Program-made: the position numbers and the translations under genes | Notes under the pieces: model-generated | Databases searched by the model: none | Told to the model about the DNA's origin: nothing | Seen by the model: the letters and a program-made list of their open reading frames with translations, nothing else | DNA from: Bdellovibrionales bacterium CG12_big_fil_rev_8_21_14_0_65_38_15 | GTDB lineage: Bacteria; Bdellovibrionota; Bacteriovoracia; Bacteriovoracales; Bacteriovoracaceae | Direction: 5' to 3' | DNA length: 64,000 nt | Assembly (NCBI GenBank): GCA_002787775.1 | Contig: PCUW01000031.1 | Span: forward strand, 1-64,000 | Shown: positions 51,788 through 61,163 of the stretch, in pieces | How the letters are laid out: every line of letters begins with the position of its first letter | Numbering within the stretch: the stretch's first letter is position 1

Positions 51788-54172
51788 TTATAAACCTGAT
51801 CCGTTAAAATTATATCCACCTGAATAACCACCTAATTGAGGAAGGTAATAAGGGTTATTCATACCAGGATAGAAATAGTTTGGTTGAGCATTTTGTTGAT
51901 ACCAATCATAAGCGTACTGCTGATCCATTTGATTATAAATATATTGCTCTTGAAACGGGATACCATCTCTTAGTTGTCTGCCTTGAAAGTATGTTCCAGC
52001 GAGTAATCCTGCACTGTTGCCGATCCCTTGTAGGACGCCTAGACCAATTTGACTGCCCGTTGATTTTTTCTTTCTATAATTTCCATCGCCACTTAAAGTG
52101 TAGCCGCGTCTTTCAATTTGTTGACCACGTTCATAAGAAGTTGTTTTTGATGCATCCGTCTCCATTGAAGCAATTCGACTACAGGCCGAAACAATTGCAT
52201 TACTAGAAAAACCATTGTTTGGTTTTTCACTATTAAGTCTTGTTAAACCTTGGCAAGCACCACTCATATTTCCAAGAATGATCCTACGTTGAGAAAGACT
52301 GGCATTAGATAAATCTGAGTTGGCAATAGTTGCTGGATCAAGCTCTGCTAAAAGTTTTGTTGTTACAGATCCAACGTCTCCAGCGAGTTCCATCACATAA
52401 GAAATACTATCATTTCGATCTGCAATTCCACACGAAGCAGTAGTAACATTACTTGTTTGAATTGAGTCATTACATCTGGATTTGAGATCCCAATACATAA
52501 ATCGTTTAAGTTGTTCTAGGTGTGCATATTCGTTATTGCTCTTTAAGGCATCAATCTCTGCTCTTTTTTTCGCGAGATCTGCTTCAATACTTGTCAATTG
52601 GTTTGCCCAAGCTGCTTGAATGGCGTTTTTTTCTTGTGAGTCTTTTCCAGGCTTAAATATTTCGGCTAGTAAAGCCGGGTCCTCTGGAACAATTAAAGAA
52701 TTATCATTAGGATTTAATTTAAAGTATTTTGGACATGCATCCACTGTTTGTTTTTTTGCGTCAGCTAAAGCCTGGGCAAGATTACAAGTTTTTTGATTCA
52801 TAAGATCAACCACATCTTGCATTTGTCCTGTTGCAACTGCATCCAAATTGATATTCCCAGTGGTAGGAAGAGCATCGACTCCGTTTAGGTTGAGCCTTCC
52901 TCTTTTATAAATGCAATTGATCTTATTCATCATGGAGTTTGCTTTAAGATCGATATCTTGAGAATTTTGAGTAAGATCATTTAGGGATGTCGACATTGCC
53001 GAACTTCCACCACCAAATATTGAGCCAGATAAGACGTCCATATACTGTGCAATCACAGGGCTAGATGCTCTTATGCGATCACGCATTGCAGGTGTCAAAG
53101 TATCTAGAGGACTATCGTCAATTTTTGAAAGCGTGAAATCAGACGAAAGTGTAGAGTTAACTTCCTTTTCATAATTATTATAAGCTTTGAAAATAGTAGC
53201 AAAAGACGTTGTTGCAACATCATTATATTGTGCACATTCAGCTTTTTTGAAATCGCTAACATCTTTACAAGCTTGTCTTTTATTAAATTGAGGATCGGTT
53301 AAAGTACAGCAATAAGCACGCTGCAGATTTTTTACATCAGTGCCTTGTGCACTTCCTACTCGTCTAATTTCTTCAATAATACTTGATGCTCTTGTGTTTT
53401 TTGCGACTTCACTTGCTGAGTCGAAAATTGCTTGTAAGTCGGTGTCGTTACTTAGACCATTTCTTAAAACATCACGATAGATTGTTAGATGCTCCCTTCT
53501 TTGTTGTGGAGTTACGTCACTTTGGTTTGCTGAAAAGGCTAAAATAAATTTTTCAACAAGCTCTTTTCCTTGTGAACTTTCCTTTCTTAAAGAAACACAA
53601 AGAGCATTAGTGCTTTCTCCGCAGTTTTCCTTTAATTTCTGTATCTTTTGATTTACTTGATCCTGAATTGGCTCACCAGATGAGTAATCAATTGAGATAC
53701 TCTTCGGATTTTTAATAAGCTTATCACCATCATCATCATTAGAGATAATATTTTCATTTTTTAGCTGCAAAAGAAGTTGATCCATCGTGGCCATATTTTG
53801 CATGACTTGGAGATCATCACTTTTTGCAACTCTATCAATATTGCTTAAAATTTCATCAAAACCTTGCTCATTAATTGTTGTCATATTTCTTGAAGCTCTA
53901 AAAAAACTTTCGTTTAGTTCATTTAGACCTTGAAGAATACTGGCTTGAGCTAATGTTTTGTCGTACTCTTTTTCTAATTCGATTAAAGAAACTTCGGTCT
54001 CTGTACCATCTTTTGTTATCTTAGTTTTCAAATTGTACTGATTTGCTTGAATCGCTCTTAGACTCTCTTTGACTTCGACGCAACTTTGCGAGAAAGCTGG
54101 AAAATGAATCGCTAGTGATGATGTCATCAAAAGCGTTTTTAAGATCACAGAGATGTTATTGTTTTTCATCAT
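51788..54172 (-). CDS. Large exported hypothetical protein
   Basis: A 794-residue protein with signal peptide (ISVILKTLLMTSSLAIHFPAFS). The mature part is dominated by Gln/Asn/Asp/Ser-rich helices (VKESLRAIQANQYNLKTKITK; QNMATMDQLLLQLKNENI), several of which could form coiled coils. About a dozen cysteines (e.g. YCCTLTDPQF) are scattered through it. The C-terminus is low complexity, rich in Gly, Tyr, Asn and Gln. No family is recognised. It is upstream of the giant lipoprotein but separated by a terminator, so co-regulation is only suggested by position. It is probably a surface or secreted protein. Confidence 0.7.
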   Translation of the reverse strand: MMKNNNISVILKTLLMTSSLAIHFPAFSQSCVEVKESLRAIQANQYNLKTKITKDGTETEVSLIELEKEYDKTLAQASILQGLNELNESFFRASRNMTTINEQGFDEILSNIDRVAKSDDLQVMQNMATMDQLLLQLKNENIISNDDDGDKLIKNPKSISIDYSSGEPIQDQVNQKIQKLKENCGESTNALCVSLRKESSQGKELVEKFILAFSANQSDVTPQQRREHLTIYRDVLRNGLSNDTDLQAIFDSASEVAKNTRASSIIEEIRRVGSAQGTDVKNLQRAYCCTLTDPQFNKRQACKDVSDFKKAECAQYNDVATTSFATIFKAYNNYEKEVNSTLSSDFTLSKIDDSPLDTLTPAMRDRIRASSPVIAQYMDVLSGSIFGGGSSAMSTSLNDLTQNSQDIDLKANSMMNKINCIYKRGRLNLNGVDALPTTGNINLDAVATGQMQDVVDLMNQKTCNLAQALADAKKQTVDACPKYFKLNPNDNSLIVPEDPALLAEIFKPGKDSQEKNAIQAAWANQLTSIEADLAKKRAEIDALKSNNEYAHLEQLKRFMYWDLKSRCNDSIQTSNVTTASCGIADRNDSISYVMELAGDVGSVTTKLLAELDPATIANSDLSNASLSQRRIILGNMSGACQGLTRLNSEKPNNGFSSNAIVSACSRIASMETDASKTTSYERGQQIERRGYTLSGDGNYRKKKSTGSQIGLGVLQGIGNSAGLLAGTYFQGRQLRDGIPFQEQYIYNQMDQQYAYDWYQQNAQPNYFYPGMNNPYYLPQLGGYSGGYNFNGSGL

Positions 54173-54320
54173 TTGTATTCCGTTCTTATATTTTAAGCAT
54201 TATCTCTTAACTTTTCGGTTAGTTGACTAAAAAACTAAACAATAAGCTTTATTTGAGCTAACTCATTGAAATTATATTTTGAATGTCTTTGTAGTGCTGC
54301 CAAAGAAGCTTGGCGCTTTT

Positions 54321-55400
54321 TTAACCGTGTCCAGAAGTCATGAAGGCTTGGCTGTGATCGATTCTTTTAAAGGCCATTCCTCTTTGAGTAAGATCATTAA
54401 AATAATTTTCCGTATATTTTAGAGTTTCGTCGACATTATTATGATTAAAGAGTCCTCGTCTAAAATGAGTGACCCCATCAAAGCCTGCAGCAAACCACAT
54501 AATATGTTTTCGCATTTGAATAACTAGAGTTTTTTCAACGTCTGTATGACCATTCATATAATCAAATAGTTTTTGAATCACTTCAAGATAATCAAGGGCG
54601 CTAAAGCGAATTTGATCTTCTGGTTTTATATATGAGTCTAAAAAGATAAAAGGATCACGAAGTGGGCCTCGACCAAGCATCAGTGCCGGACAATGAGTTT
54701 TTTCCATTCTCTCTTTTGTTGCTGTCGCTGTATGAAGATCACCGTTTCCAATAACAGGAAGAGGAGAAATCTGTGCCATCTTTTCTAAGTATTCCCAATT
54801 AGCATCACCGGTGTATTGCTGAGTTCTTGTACGTCCATGAATGGCGACAAACTCTACACCTTCTTCTTTGGCGATATGAATAACTTCATCAGCGTTAAGA
54901 TGATCGCTATCCCAACCAGTTCTAATTTTAATAGTCAGAGGAATAGTTAATTCTTTTTTAATAGTCCCAAAAAAATTTCCAAGGGCAGAAGTGTCTTTAA
55001 GAAGGGCAGAGCCACCACCCTTTGAAACAACTTTTTTCACCGGACAACCCATATTGATGTCGACAAATTTTGGGTTGTGATCATTTGCAACCTTCGCTGC
55101 TAATGCCATGGCGTTAGGATCTTCACCGAACAGCTGCAGCCCTACATTCTTTTCGTGAGGGTCAAGCTTAAGCATATTCCTGGTTCTTAAATTTCCGTGA
55201 TTGATGCCATGACAAGAAATCAGCTCACTGACTGTTCCACCTGCACCAAGATCTTCCATCAAACGTCTAAATGGAGCATTGCAAATGGCAGACATGGGGG
55301 CGAGCAGAAGCGGCGACGCAAATTCGACGTTTCCAAGCTTGGTTGGAGTCATGCGCGCCTTGGCACGATCGATTTTATCTTGCAGTGTCTTGGAAAACAT
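54321..55400 (-). CDS. dusB: tRNA-dihydrouridine synthase, DusB type
   Basis: The 359-residue flavoprotein reduces specific uridines of tRNA to dihydrouridine. Seen are the start ASPLLLAPMSAICNAPFRRL, the catalytic cysteine C119 in FVDINMGCPVKKVVSKGGGSALL, HGRTRTQQYTGDANWEYL, and the FMN-binding VIGNGDLHTATATKER. The protein is longer at the C-terminus than E. coli DusB, fitting the Dus helical domain. It is divergent from the HAD phosphatase gene, with 43 bases between. Confidence 0.9.
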   Translation of the reverse strand: MFSKTLQDKIDRAKARMTPTKLGNVEFASPLLLAPMSAICNAPFRRLMEDLGAGGTVSELISCHGINHGNLRTRNMLKLDPHEKNVGLQLFGEDPNAMALAAKVANDHNPKFVDINMGCPVKKVVSKGGGSALLKDTSALGNFFGTIKKELTIPLTIKIRTGWDSDHLNADEVIHIAKEEGVEFVAIHGRTRTQQYTGDANWEYLEKMAQISPLPVIGNGDLHTATATKERMEKTHCPALMLGRGPLRDPFIFLDSYIKPEDQIRFSALDYLEVIQKLFDYMNGHTDVEKTLVIQMRKHIMWFAAGFDGVTHFRRGLFNHNNVDETLKYTENYFNDLTQRGMAFKRIDHSQAFMTSGHG

Positions 55401-55443
55401 AATCAGCGCCTTTATAGTAGTGGACTTGGAGCGTCGTCAACCT

Positions 55444-56079
55444 ATGAAGAAAATTATGAACGTTGTTTTTGATTGTGATGGAACCCTTGTCTCAAGCCAT
55501 GAGGCCATGCTTTCGACATTACAAACACTTGTTAGCGAAGAACGAGCAGGCCAAATTAGCATGGATGAAGTTCGAGCAAAGTATGATGCCGATATGCTTC
55601 AATGCGCAAAAAACTTTAATCTCGATTTTTCAAATCCTGAGCGTTTACTCAAGCGCTGGAGCGAGCTTTCGGCCCAATCCGCTAGAGCAATGGCTTATCC
55701 AGGTATGAGCTCTTTATTGCAGACGTTAGAGTCTTCAGGGGTGAGATTATTGGTATGGACTGGGAGAGACCGGGCGTCGACATTAGAAATTCTTAAATCA
55801 GCTGATCTACTTAAATATTTTGAAGAATTAGTGTGCGCCGATGACATCACTCCTAAACCACATCCGGCGGGCTTAGCTAAGCTTTTAGACGGCGAAGACA
55901 AGTCTAATTGTTTACATATTGGCGACAGTTACACTGACATTCAGGGCGCAAAGCTTTATGGTATCAAGTCTGTTGGAGCACTTTGGGGCGAGCATGCCCA
56001 AAAAGAGAATTTTGGAGAGTTTATCCCTGAGTTTTGGTGTGATAAACCTGAGCAGATTTTAAAATGTTTGGAGCTATAG
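55444..56079 (+). CDS. HAD-family phosphatase, phosphoglycolate phosphatase-like
   Basis: The 211-residue protein has the HAD motifs: nucleophile D10 and acid D12 in VFDCDGTLVSS, motif II in LLVWTGRDR, the lysine of TPKPHPAGLA, and the final HIGDSYTDIQGAK with the metal aspartates. It should dephosphorylate a small phosphate ester in the cytoplasm, probably phosphoglycolate or a sugar phosphate. The ATG at 55444 (GGAG, long spacing) is preferred over a longer frame from 55279 that lies inside dusB. It abuts ffh. Confidence 0.88.
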   Translation: MKKIMNVVFDCDGTLVSSHEAMLSTLQTLVSEERAGQISMDEVRAKYDADMLQCAKNFNLDFSNPERLLKRWSELSAQSARAMAYPGMSSLLQTLESSGVRLLVWTGRDRASTLEILKSADLLKYFEELVCADDITPKPHPAGLAKLLDGEDKSNCLHIGDSYTDIQGAKLYGIKSVGALWGEHAQKENFGEFIPEFWCDKPEQILKCLEL

Positions 56080-57531
56080 ATGTTTGATAATTTATCTGAG
56101 AAATTTTCTGATGCCTTTAAAACCCTTCAAGGTAAAAGCCGCCTAAGCGAAGACAATATTGAAGAAGCCATGGGCATGGTTAGAAAAGCTTTGTTAGAAG
56201 CCGATGTTAATTTTAAAGTAGTGAAGTCATTTACTGCTGCGGTTAAAGAAAAAGCTCTTGGTGAAAAAGTACTCTCTGGAGTTAATCCTTCTGAGCAATT
56301 TATTAAAATCGTGCAAGATGAACTTGGCGCCGTCATGGGTGTTGAGTCTGAAGAAGTTGATTGGGAAAAACCGGGACTTAAAGTTGTTTTAGTTGTTGGT
56401 CTAAACGGACAAGGTAAAACAACTTTTTCAGGTAAGCTTTCAAACTTTCTTCGCACCAAAAAGAAAAAAGAATCTCTCCTAGTTCCGGCCGATACATTTC
56501 GTCCAGCTGCTAAAGATCAACTGATAACTCTAGCAAAGCAAATTGATGTTGATTGGTTTGATTCCGATCTTTCTATGCATCCGAAAGACATTGCACTTGC
56601 AGCGATTGCCGAAGCTAAAAAATTACATAAGGACGTATTAATTATCGATACGGCCGGTCGTCTTCACGTCGACGAAGCGCTGATGCTTCAAATTAAGGAA
56701 GTTAAAGAAGCCATTAAAGGTGAAAACCCTGAAGTACTTCTCGTCGCTGACGCCATGACCGGACAAGAAGCCGTTAACGTCGCTAAAAGTTTTCATGAAA
56801 CCATTGGGCTAACTGGTGTTGTTCTTTCAAAAATGGACTCTGATGCAAGAGGTGGTGCCGCGCTTTCTATCCGTCACGTAACAGGCGTTCCAATCCGCTT
56901 TATATCAATGGGCGAGAAGATGAAGGATTTGGAGTTATTCCATCCTGATCGTCTAGCAAGCCGTATTCTCGATATGGGTGACGTCGTTTCATTAGTTGAG
57001 AAGGCGCAGGAAAATATAGACGAAAAAGAAGCTGAAAAAATGATGAAGAACCTTGAAAAAGGTAAATTCACCGTCGACGATTTTATGAAGCAAATGGATA
57101 TGATTGGAAAACTTGGCAGTATGTCTGGCATTTTAAAAATGATTCCAGGTATGGGTGGAATGCTTAGACAAGTCGGAGATCTCTCTCCAGCCGAAGATGA
57201 AATGAAGCGTATGCGGGTGATTATCAACTCAATGACGAAGCAAGAACGTGATGATTACAAACTCGTAAAAGAATCTCGTATCAAAAGAATTGCTGCTGGT
57301 TCAGGTAACACCGAAAATGCAGTTAAAGATTTCATCGCTAAGTTTCGCCAGATGGAAAAAATGATGGGCGGGATGATGCAGATGATGAAAGGTGGCGGGA
57401 TGCCAGGAATGCCTGGGATGCCAGGAATGCCTGGAGGCGGTGCGCCAGGCTTTCGTCAACAGCCAGGAATGGGCAAAAAGCCGAAAAAAGGTAAAGGAAA
57501 GGGCCCTTGGGGCGGCGGTTTCTTTAAATAG
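56080..57531 (+). CDS. ffh: Signal recognition particle protein Ffh
   Basis: Ffh is the SRP GTPase that targets inner-membrane proteins co-translationally with the 4.5S RNA and FtsY. The NG domain carries GLNGQGKT (107-114), PADTFRPAA, DTAGRLHVDE (190 onward) and SKMDSDARGG. The methionine-rich M domain is seen (KFTVDDFMKQMDMIGKLGSMSGILKMIPGM; MKRMRVIINSMTKQERDDY). The C-terminal tail is a low-complexity Met/Gly/Pro-rich stretch encoded partly by an 18-base tandem repeat, then Lys/Gly-rich. It follows the HAD gene without a gap and lies upstream of rpsP. Confidence 0.96.
   Translation: MFDNLSEKFSDAFKTLQGKSRLSEDNIEEAMGMVRKALLEADVNFKVVKSFTAAVKEKALGEKVLSGVNPSEQFIKIVQDELGAVMGVESEEVDWEKPGLKVVLVVGLNGQGKTTFSGKLSNFLRTKKKKESLLVPADTFRPAAKDQLITLAKQIDVDWFDSDLSMHPKDIALAAIAEAKKLHKDVLIIDTAGRLHVDEALMLQIKEVKEAIKGENPEVLLVADAMTGQEAVNVAKSFHETIGLTGVVLSKMDSDARGGAALSIRHVTGVPIRFISMGEKMKDLELFHPDRLASRILDMGDVVSLVEKAQENIDEKEAEKMMKNLEKGKFTVDDFMKQMDMIGKLGSMSGILKMIPGMGGMLRQVGDLSPAEDEMKRMRVIINSMTKQERDDYKLVKESRIKRIAAGSGNTENAVKDFIAKFRQMEKMMGGMMQMMKGGGMPGMPGMPGMPGGGAPGFRQQPGMGKKPKKGKGKGPWGGGFFK
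57400..57435 (+). repeat. Two near-identical 18-base repeats in the ffh tail
   Basis: ATGCCAGGAATGCCTGGG at 57400-57417 is repeated at 57418-57435 with one change (last base A). They encode MPGMPG repeats. The unit could expand or contract by slippage without breaking the frame, as 18 is a multiple of 3. Confidence 0.85.
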
Positions 57532-57541
57532 CCTTTTCAAA

Positions 57542-57570
57542 TTGACTGATTGTGGCGCATAGATTAGATT
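57542..57570 (+). promoter_or_regulatory. Sigma70-type promoter upstream of rpsP
   Basis: TTGACT (57542-57547), 17 bases, then TAGATT (57565-57570) form a good housekeeping promoter about 50 bases before the rpsP start. Transcription should start near 57577. Confidence 0.6.
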
Positions 57571-57620
57571 CCCGAAGCTGTTGTTAATATGTTGAAAATC
57601 CGATTTAGGAGTTAAGTTTC

Positions 57621-57872
57621 ATGGTAACTATTCGTTTAGCCCGCGGTGGCCGTACACATCAACCTCTTTATACTATCGTCGCTACTGATTCACGTAGTGC
57701 ACGTAATGGTCGCTTTCTTGAGCGCATGGGTAACTACGATCCATCACAAGAAGAAGGTAAAACTCTAACTAACGTAAATGCTGACTCGATTGCTGCTTGG
57801 GTAAAAAAAGGCGCAACTATGTCAGATACAGTTAAGACACTTCTTAAGCGCAATAAAATCGCTCTTAAATAA
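57621..57872 (+). CDS. rpsP: 30S ribosomal protein S16
   Basis: The 83-residue S16 starts MVTIRLARGGRTHQPLYTIVATDSR and continues RNGRFLERMGNYDPSQEEGKTL, both highly conserved. It binds 16S rRNA in early 30S assembly. TAGGAG precedes the ATG. It is followed by khpA after 48 bases. In many bacteria rimM and trmD follow rpsP; they are not here. Confidence 0.97.
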   Translation: MVTIRLARGGRTHQPLYTIVATDSRSARNGRFLERMGNYDPSQEEGKTLTNVNADSIAAWVKKGATMSDTVKTLLKRNKIALK

Positions 57873-57920
57873 GATCACACTCCTGTATTCGTTGTTTTTG
57901 TTAAAATTTAGGAGTTAGAT

Positions 57921-58160
57921 ATGAGTGAATTAAAAGATTTAATTACATACGTAAGTAAGGCTCTTGTTGATATGCCAGAAAACGTTGAAGTTAACGAAAT
58001 CGTTGGTGAGCAAACCACTGTTATCGAGCTTAAGGTTGATAAGACTGATCTTGGTAAAGTTATTGGTAAGCAAGGCCGTACGGCTCGTGCCCTTAGAACG
58101 ATTCTTAATGCAGCTTCTACAAAACTAAAGAAGCGCTCAGTACTCGAGATCATTGAGTAG
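57921..58160 (+). CDS. khpA: KH-domain RNA-binding protein
   Basis: The 79-residue protein is a single KH domain with the GxxG loop in [16 protein letters not shown]. KhpA binds RNA, often as a partner of KhpB, and affects cell division and translation in other bacteria. TAGGAG lies ahead of the ATG. The rpsP-khpA pairing is common, and the gene ends in a terminator. Confidence 0.93.
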   Translation: MSELKDLITYVSKALVDMPENVEVNEIVGEQTTVIELKVDKTDLGKVIGKQGRTARALRTILNAASTKLKKRSVLEIIE

Positions 58161-58205
58161 CATTAAAAGTAAAAAGCGTTCTATACTATAAAAAACTTTT
58201 TGAGG

Positions 58206-58230
58206 GCCCTCCGTTTGGAGGGCTTTTTTT
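58206..58230 (+). terminator. Rho-independent terminator after khpA
   Basis: GCCCTCC (58206-58212) and GGAGGGC (58217-58223) pair over 7 positions around GTTT and are followed by seven T. The next gene's ATG comes immediately after the T run. Confidence 0.9.
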
Positions 58231-59736
58231 ATGATTCAGTCTTGGCAAGAATTTAAAACGCTACACGATCAATTTGCTCTAGGGCATCTTGATACAGAAA
58301 CGCCTTGTCCGCTTACTCAAAACTTAAGTCATGAAGCTAATAACGATCCCGCTAAAGCTTGGCAGAGTATCTTTAGTGTTGATTTTCAGATGCTTGAAAA
58401 ACTTAATGAATATTCAGTCAAGATAGAGACTCTTTCTAAAGATGTTAAAGCGACGCTTGATCAAGGTGGGCGCATTTTTTTGGCCGGCTGTGGTGCTACT
58501 GGAAGATTGTCGTTGTCACTTGAAGCGATCTGGCGATTTTTAAATAAGAATGACCAGGTCATCAGCTTTATGGCCGGTGGGGACTCAGCTCTTATTCGTG
58601 CCATTGAGCGTTTTGAAGACTATCCAGATCTTGGAGCTAGGCAATTAAAAGAGCTAGGCTTTACTAATAAAGACTTATTGATTGCAAGTTCTGAAGGCGG
58701 CGAAACACCTTTTGTGATAGGGGCTGCCATAGAAGCGGCCAATATAGGCGGAAAATCCTGGTTTAATTACTGTAATCCAAATTCTCAGCTGATGCTTTTA
58801 AAGCGCTGTGAAACAATTTTAAAAGATAAGCGCATTCAAAAAATATCTTTTGTTCTTGGACCACAAGCCTTGTCGGGCAGTACGCGCATGCAAGCTTCAA
58901 CGGCATTGATGCTTGTTGGTGGTTTAGCCTTATTTTTTAATGAAGACTCAAAGTCAGCTTTAAAAGAAATCACATCTAAGCTTGCAAATGATTTGAAACA
59001 ATTAAATCTTAATGAGTGGGCAAGTCTTTCTAAAAAAGAAGCTGCTCTGATTGATGCTAATCAATGTGTTTCTTATATTACTCCTGATGATTTTGGTATT
59101 TGTGTTCTGACAGATACAACGGAGCGAGGCCCGACATTTTCCATGACACCTTTTGAGCATGTGGATGAGCCACTAGATAAGCCTGCTCTTAATTATATGG
59201 CGGTGGAGAGTGCTACAGATACTAGTGATGCCTTTTTTAAAATTCTAGGACACAAACCTAGAACTCTTGATTGGCCTGAGCTTGATGGTCGTGCCAATGA
59301 TGCAAGACTTAACGGTTTTGAATTAACAAAAGCTCGAATCAGCTCTAGAAAGATCAAATCAATTCTTGCTGTATTAACTTGTGCGGATGATGGCTTTAGT
59401 CTTGAAATTGACGGTGAGATCGCTAATGCTACTAGCACTGATGATCACTTACTTTATAAGCATCTTTTATTAAAGATGATCCTTAATACTCATTCAACAG
59501 TACTCATGGGCAGGCTAGGGCGCTACGAAGATAACGTCATGACATGGGTCAGACCGTCTAATCTCAAACTCATTGATAGAACATTACGATATAGTGCCTA
59601 TCTATTAAGTAGAAGAAATATAAAAGTTGACCAAAATGCTTTGGGCGAGAAACTCTTTCTAATGCTGCCTAAAGCTCAATTAGATGAACCAATCGTGATG
59701 AGATTAGTTCAATCTTTCAGCTCAGATGTTAGATAA
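58231..59736 (+). CDS. MurQ/glucokinase-regulator-like protein with SIS domains
   Basis: The 501-residue protein is a two-SIS member of the MurQ (N-acetylmuramic acid 6-phosphate etherase)/GKRP superfamily. The first SIS has FLAGCGATGRLSLSLEAI with the catalytic-type glutamate E98 and FMAGGDSALIRAIERFEDYPDLG with E126, matching the two acids of MurQ. SEGGETPFVIGAA and KMILNTHSTVLMGRLG follow. MurQ splits lactate from MurNAc-6-P during wall recycling. E. coli MurQ is about 300 residues; this one is longer, like glucokinase regulatory protein. The ATG at 58231 immediately follows the terminator T run, so translation start and source of transcripts are unclear. Confidence 0.8.
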   Translation: MIQSWQEFKTLHDQFALGHLDTETPCPLTQNLSHEANNDPAKAWQSIFSVDFQMLEKLNEYSVKIETLSKDVKATLDQGGRIFLAGCGATGRLSLSLEAIWRFLNKNDQVISFMAGGDSALIRAIERFEDYPDLGARQLKELGFTNKDLLIASSEGGETPFVIGAAIEAANIGGKSWFNYCNPNSQLMLLKRCETILKDKRIQKISFVLGPQALSGSTRMQASTALMLVGGLALFFNEDSKSALKEITSKLANDLKQLNLNEWASLSKKEAALIDANQCVSYITPDDFGICVLTDTTERGPTFSMTPFEHVDEPLDKPALNYMAVESATDTSDAFFKILGHKPRTLDWPELDGRANDARLNGFELTKARISSRKIKSILAVLTCADDGFSLEIDGEIANATSTDDHLLYKHLLLKMILNTHSTVLMGRLGRYEDNVMTWVRPSNLKLIDRTLRYSAYLLSRRNIKVDQNALGEKLFLMLPKAQLDEPIVMRLVQSFSSDVR

Positions 59737-59814
59737 TATTATATGACCATTTGAGTAGAGCGTCCTAGAGTTTCCTATCAAGAAATTGTTTATTTCCAAG
59801 GAAGAGGAGACTAG

Positions 59815-61077
59815 ATGAAATATTTAAGCCTATTAGGCCTATTGTTATGCCTTGAAGCCCAAGCTGTTCAAACGATCAATCTTTCACAGGTTGATGTTCG
59901 TAAAGCCCACGACGAAGAAGTTGTTCGCGAAACTAAAGGTGAAGCTCCACGCTTTGCTATTCCAAATGACGTTACTGTTGCACCAGCTGCTGAAAAAGCA
60001 ACTTGGGAAAAAGTTGGCGACACTATGGTTTGGAAAAGAAGAATCGTTTCTAAGAACTCTGTTTCTTTAAATTTTGGTTTTGAAACTTTTAATTTACCAG
60101 AAGGCGCGAAGCTAGAAATTTACGCAAGTGATTTTTCTTCTCATATGCGTCCATTCACTTCAGCTGATAACAACAAAGCACAGCAGCTTTGGACACCAGT
60201 TATTATGTCTGACGACGTGATGATCGAAGTTTCTGTTCCTGCTAATAAAATGGATCAGTTTGCTCTTGAACTTACTAAAATCAACCAAGGTTTCCGTACA
60301 TTCACTCAAACAACTGAAAAGTCTGGTTCATGTAACGTAGACGTTGTTTGTTCTGAAGGTAATGACTGGCAAGATGAGATCAACTCTGTTGCAGTTATTT
60401 CAACAGGTGGATCAACTTTCTGTACTGGTTTCATGGTTAACAATACTTCAAACGACAAGACTCCATATTTCATGACTGCGAATCACTGTCGTGTTGGTAA
60501 TTCTCGTGCAGCAGCTTCACTTGTGACTTACTGGAACTACCAAGCATCTACTTGTGGCGGTTCACGTAACGGTCGTCTTGCTGAATTCAACACTGGTGCA
60601 GAGTTTTTAGCTGCTAACGCTGCTTCTGACTTCACTATTGTTAAGCTTAACCAAGCTCCAAACCCAGAATGGGGTGTAACTTATGCTGGTTGGGATCGTT
60701 CAGGTGAAAACGCTCAAATGGCCGTTGCGATTCACCATCCTGCAACTGACGAAAAAGCTATCAGCTTTGAAAATGATCCAACAACTGCAACTCTTTACTT
60801 AAAAGAAGAAGAAGTTGCTAATGCTACTCACGTACGTGTAACTGATTGGGATGTTGGAACAACTGAGCCAGGATCTTCAGGATCACCTCTATTTAACCAA
60901 GACCATAGAGTTATCGGTCAGCTTCATGGTGGATATGCTTCATGTACTAGCCAGACTTCTGACTGGTATGGCCGTATCTTCGTTTCTTGGGAAGGTGCTG
61001 GTACTTCTTCAACTCGTTTGAAAGATCACCTTGATAGCGCTGGAACAGGCGATATGTTCGTCGATACTATTCGTTAA
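59815..61077 (+). CDS. Secreted lysyl-endopeptidase-like serine protease
   Basis: The 420-residue preproprotein has signal peptide KYLSLLGLLLCLEAQA, a prodomain of about 150 residues, and a trypsin-fold domain related to Achromobacter/Lysobacter lysyl endopeptidase. Similar blocks are SCNVDVVCSEGND, VISTGGSTFCTGFMVNNTSND, then the catalytic triad H224 (MTANHC), D272 (AASDFTIVKL) and S355 (TEPGSSGSPLF), and D383, the S1-pocket aspartate region SDWYGRIFVSW. The mature enzyme would start near residue 171. Its codon use is even and highly regular. It is followed by a double-hairpin and a terminator. Cleavage after lysine is inferred. Confidence 0.92.
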   Translation: MKYLSLLGLLLCLEAQAVQTINLSQVDVRKAHDEEVVRETKGEAPRFAIPNDVTVAPAAEKATWEKVGDTMVWKRRIVSKNSVSLNFGFETFNLPEGAKLEIYASDFSSHMRPFTSADNNKAQQLWTPVIMSDDVMIEVSVPANKMDQFALELTKINQGFRTFTQTTEKSGSCNVDVVCSEGNDWQDEINSVAVISTGGSTFCTGFMVNNTSNDKTPYFMTANHCRVGNSRAAASLVTYWNYQASTCGGSRNGRLAEFNTGAEFLAANAASDFTIVKLNQAPNPEWGVTYAGWDRSGENAQMAVAIHHPATDEKAISFENDPTTATLYLKEEEVANATHVRVTDWDVGTTEPGSSGSPLFNQDHRVIGQLHGGYASCTSQTSDWYGRIFVSWEGAGTSSTRLKDHLDSAGTGDMFVDTIR

Positions 61078-61157
61078 AGACCTGCGTCTAGAGCAACGCT
61101 CTTGACGCTGAGTCTTCCTTGATGACGAGTGTCGCGAAAGCGACTCACAGGCATCAA
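61078..61157 (+). other. Two strong hairpins in the 3' region of the protease gene
   Basis: The first hairpin spans 61078-61115: GCGTC-AGAGC pairs with GCTCT-GACGC around AAC, with further AGAC/GTCT pairing at the base. The second spans 61119-61157: GTCGC-GAAA-GCGAC, a GNRA tetraloop, enclosed by TTGATG/CATCAA. They lie between the stop codon and the terminator at 61164, so they may stabilise the mRNA or be processed into a small RNA. Confidence 0.55.
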
Positions 61158-61163
61158 TGATTT

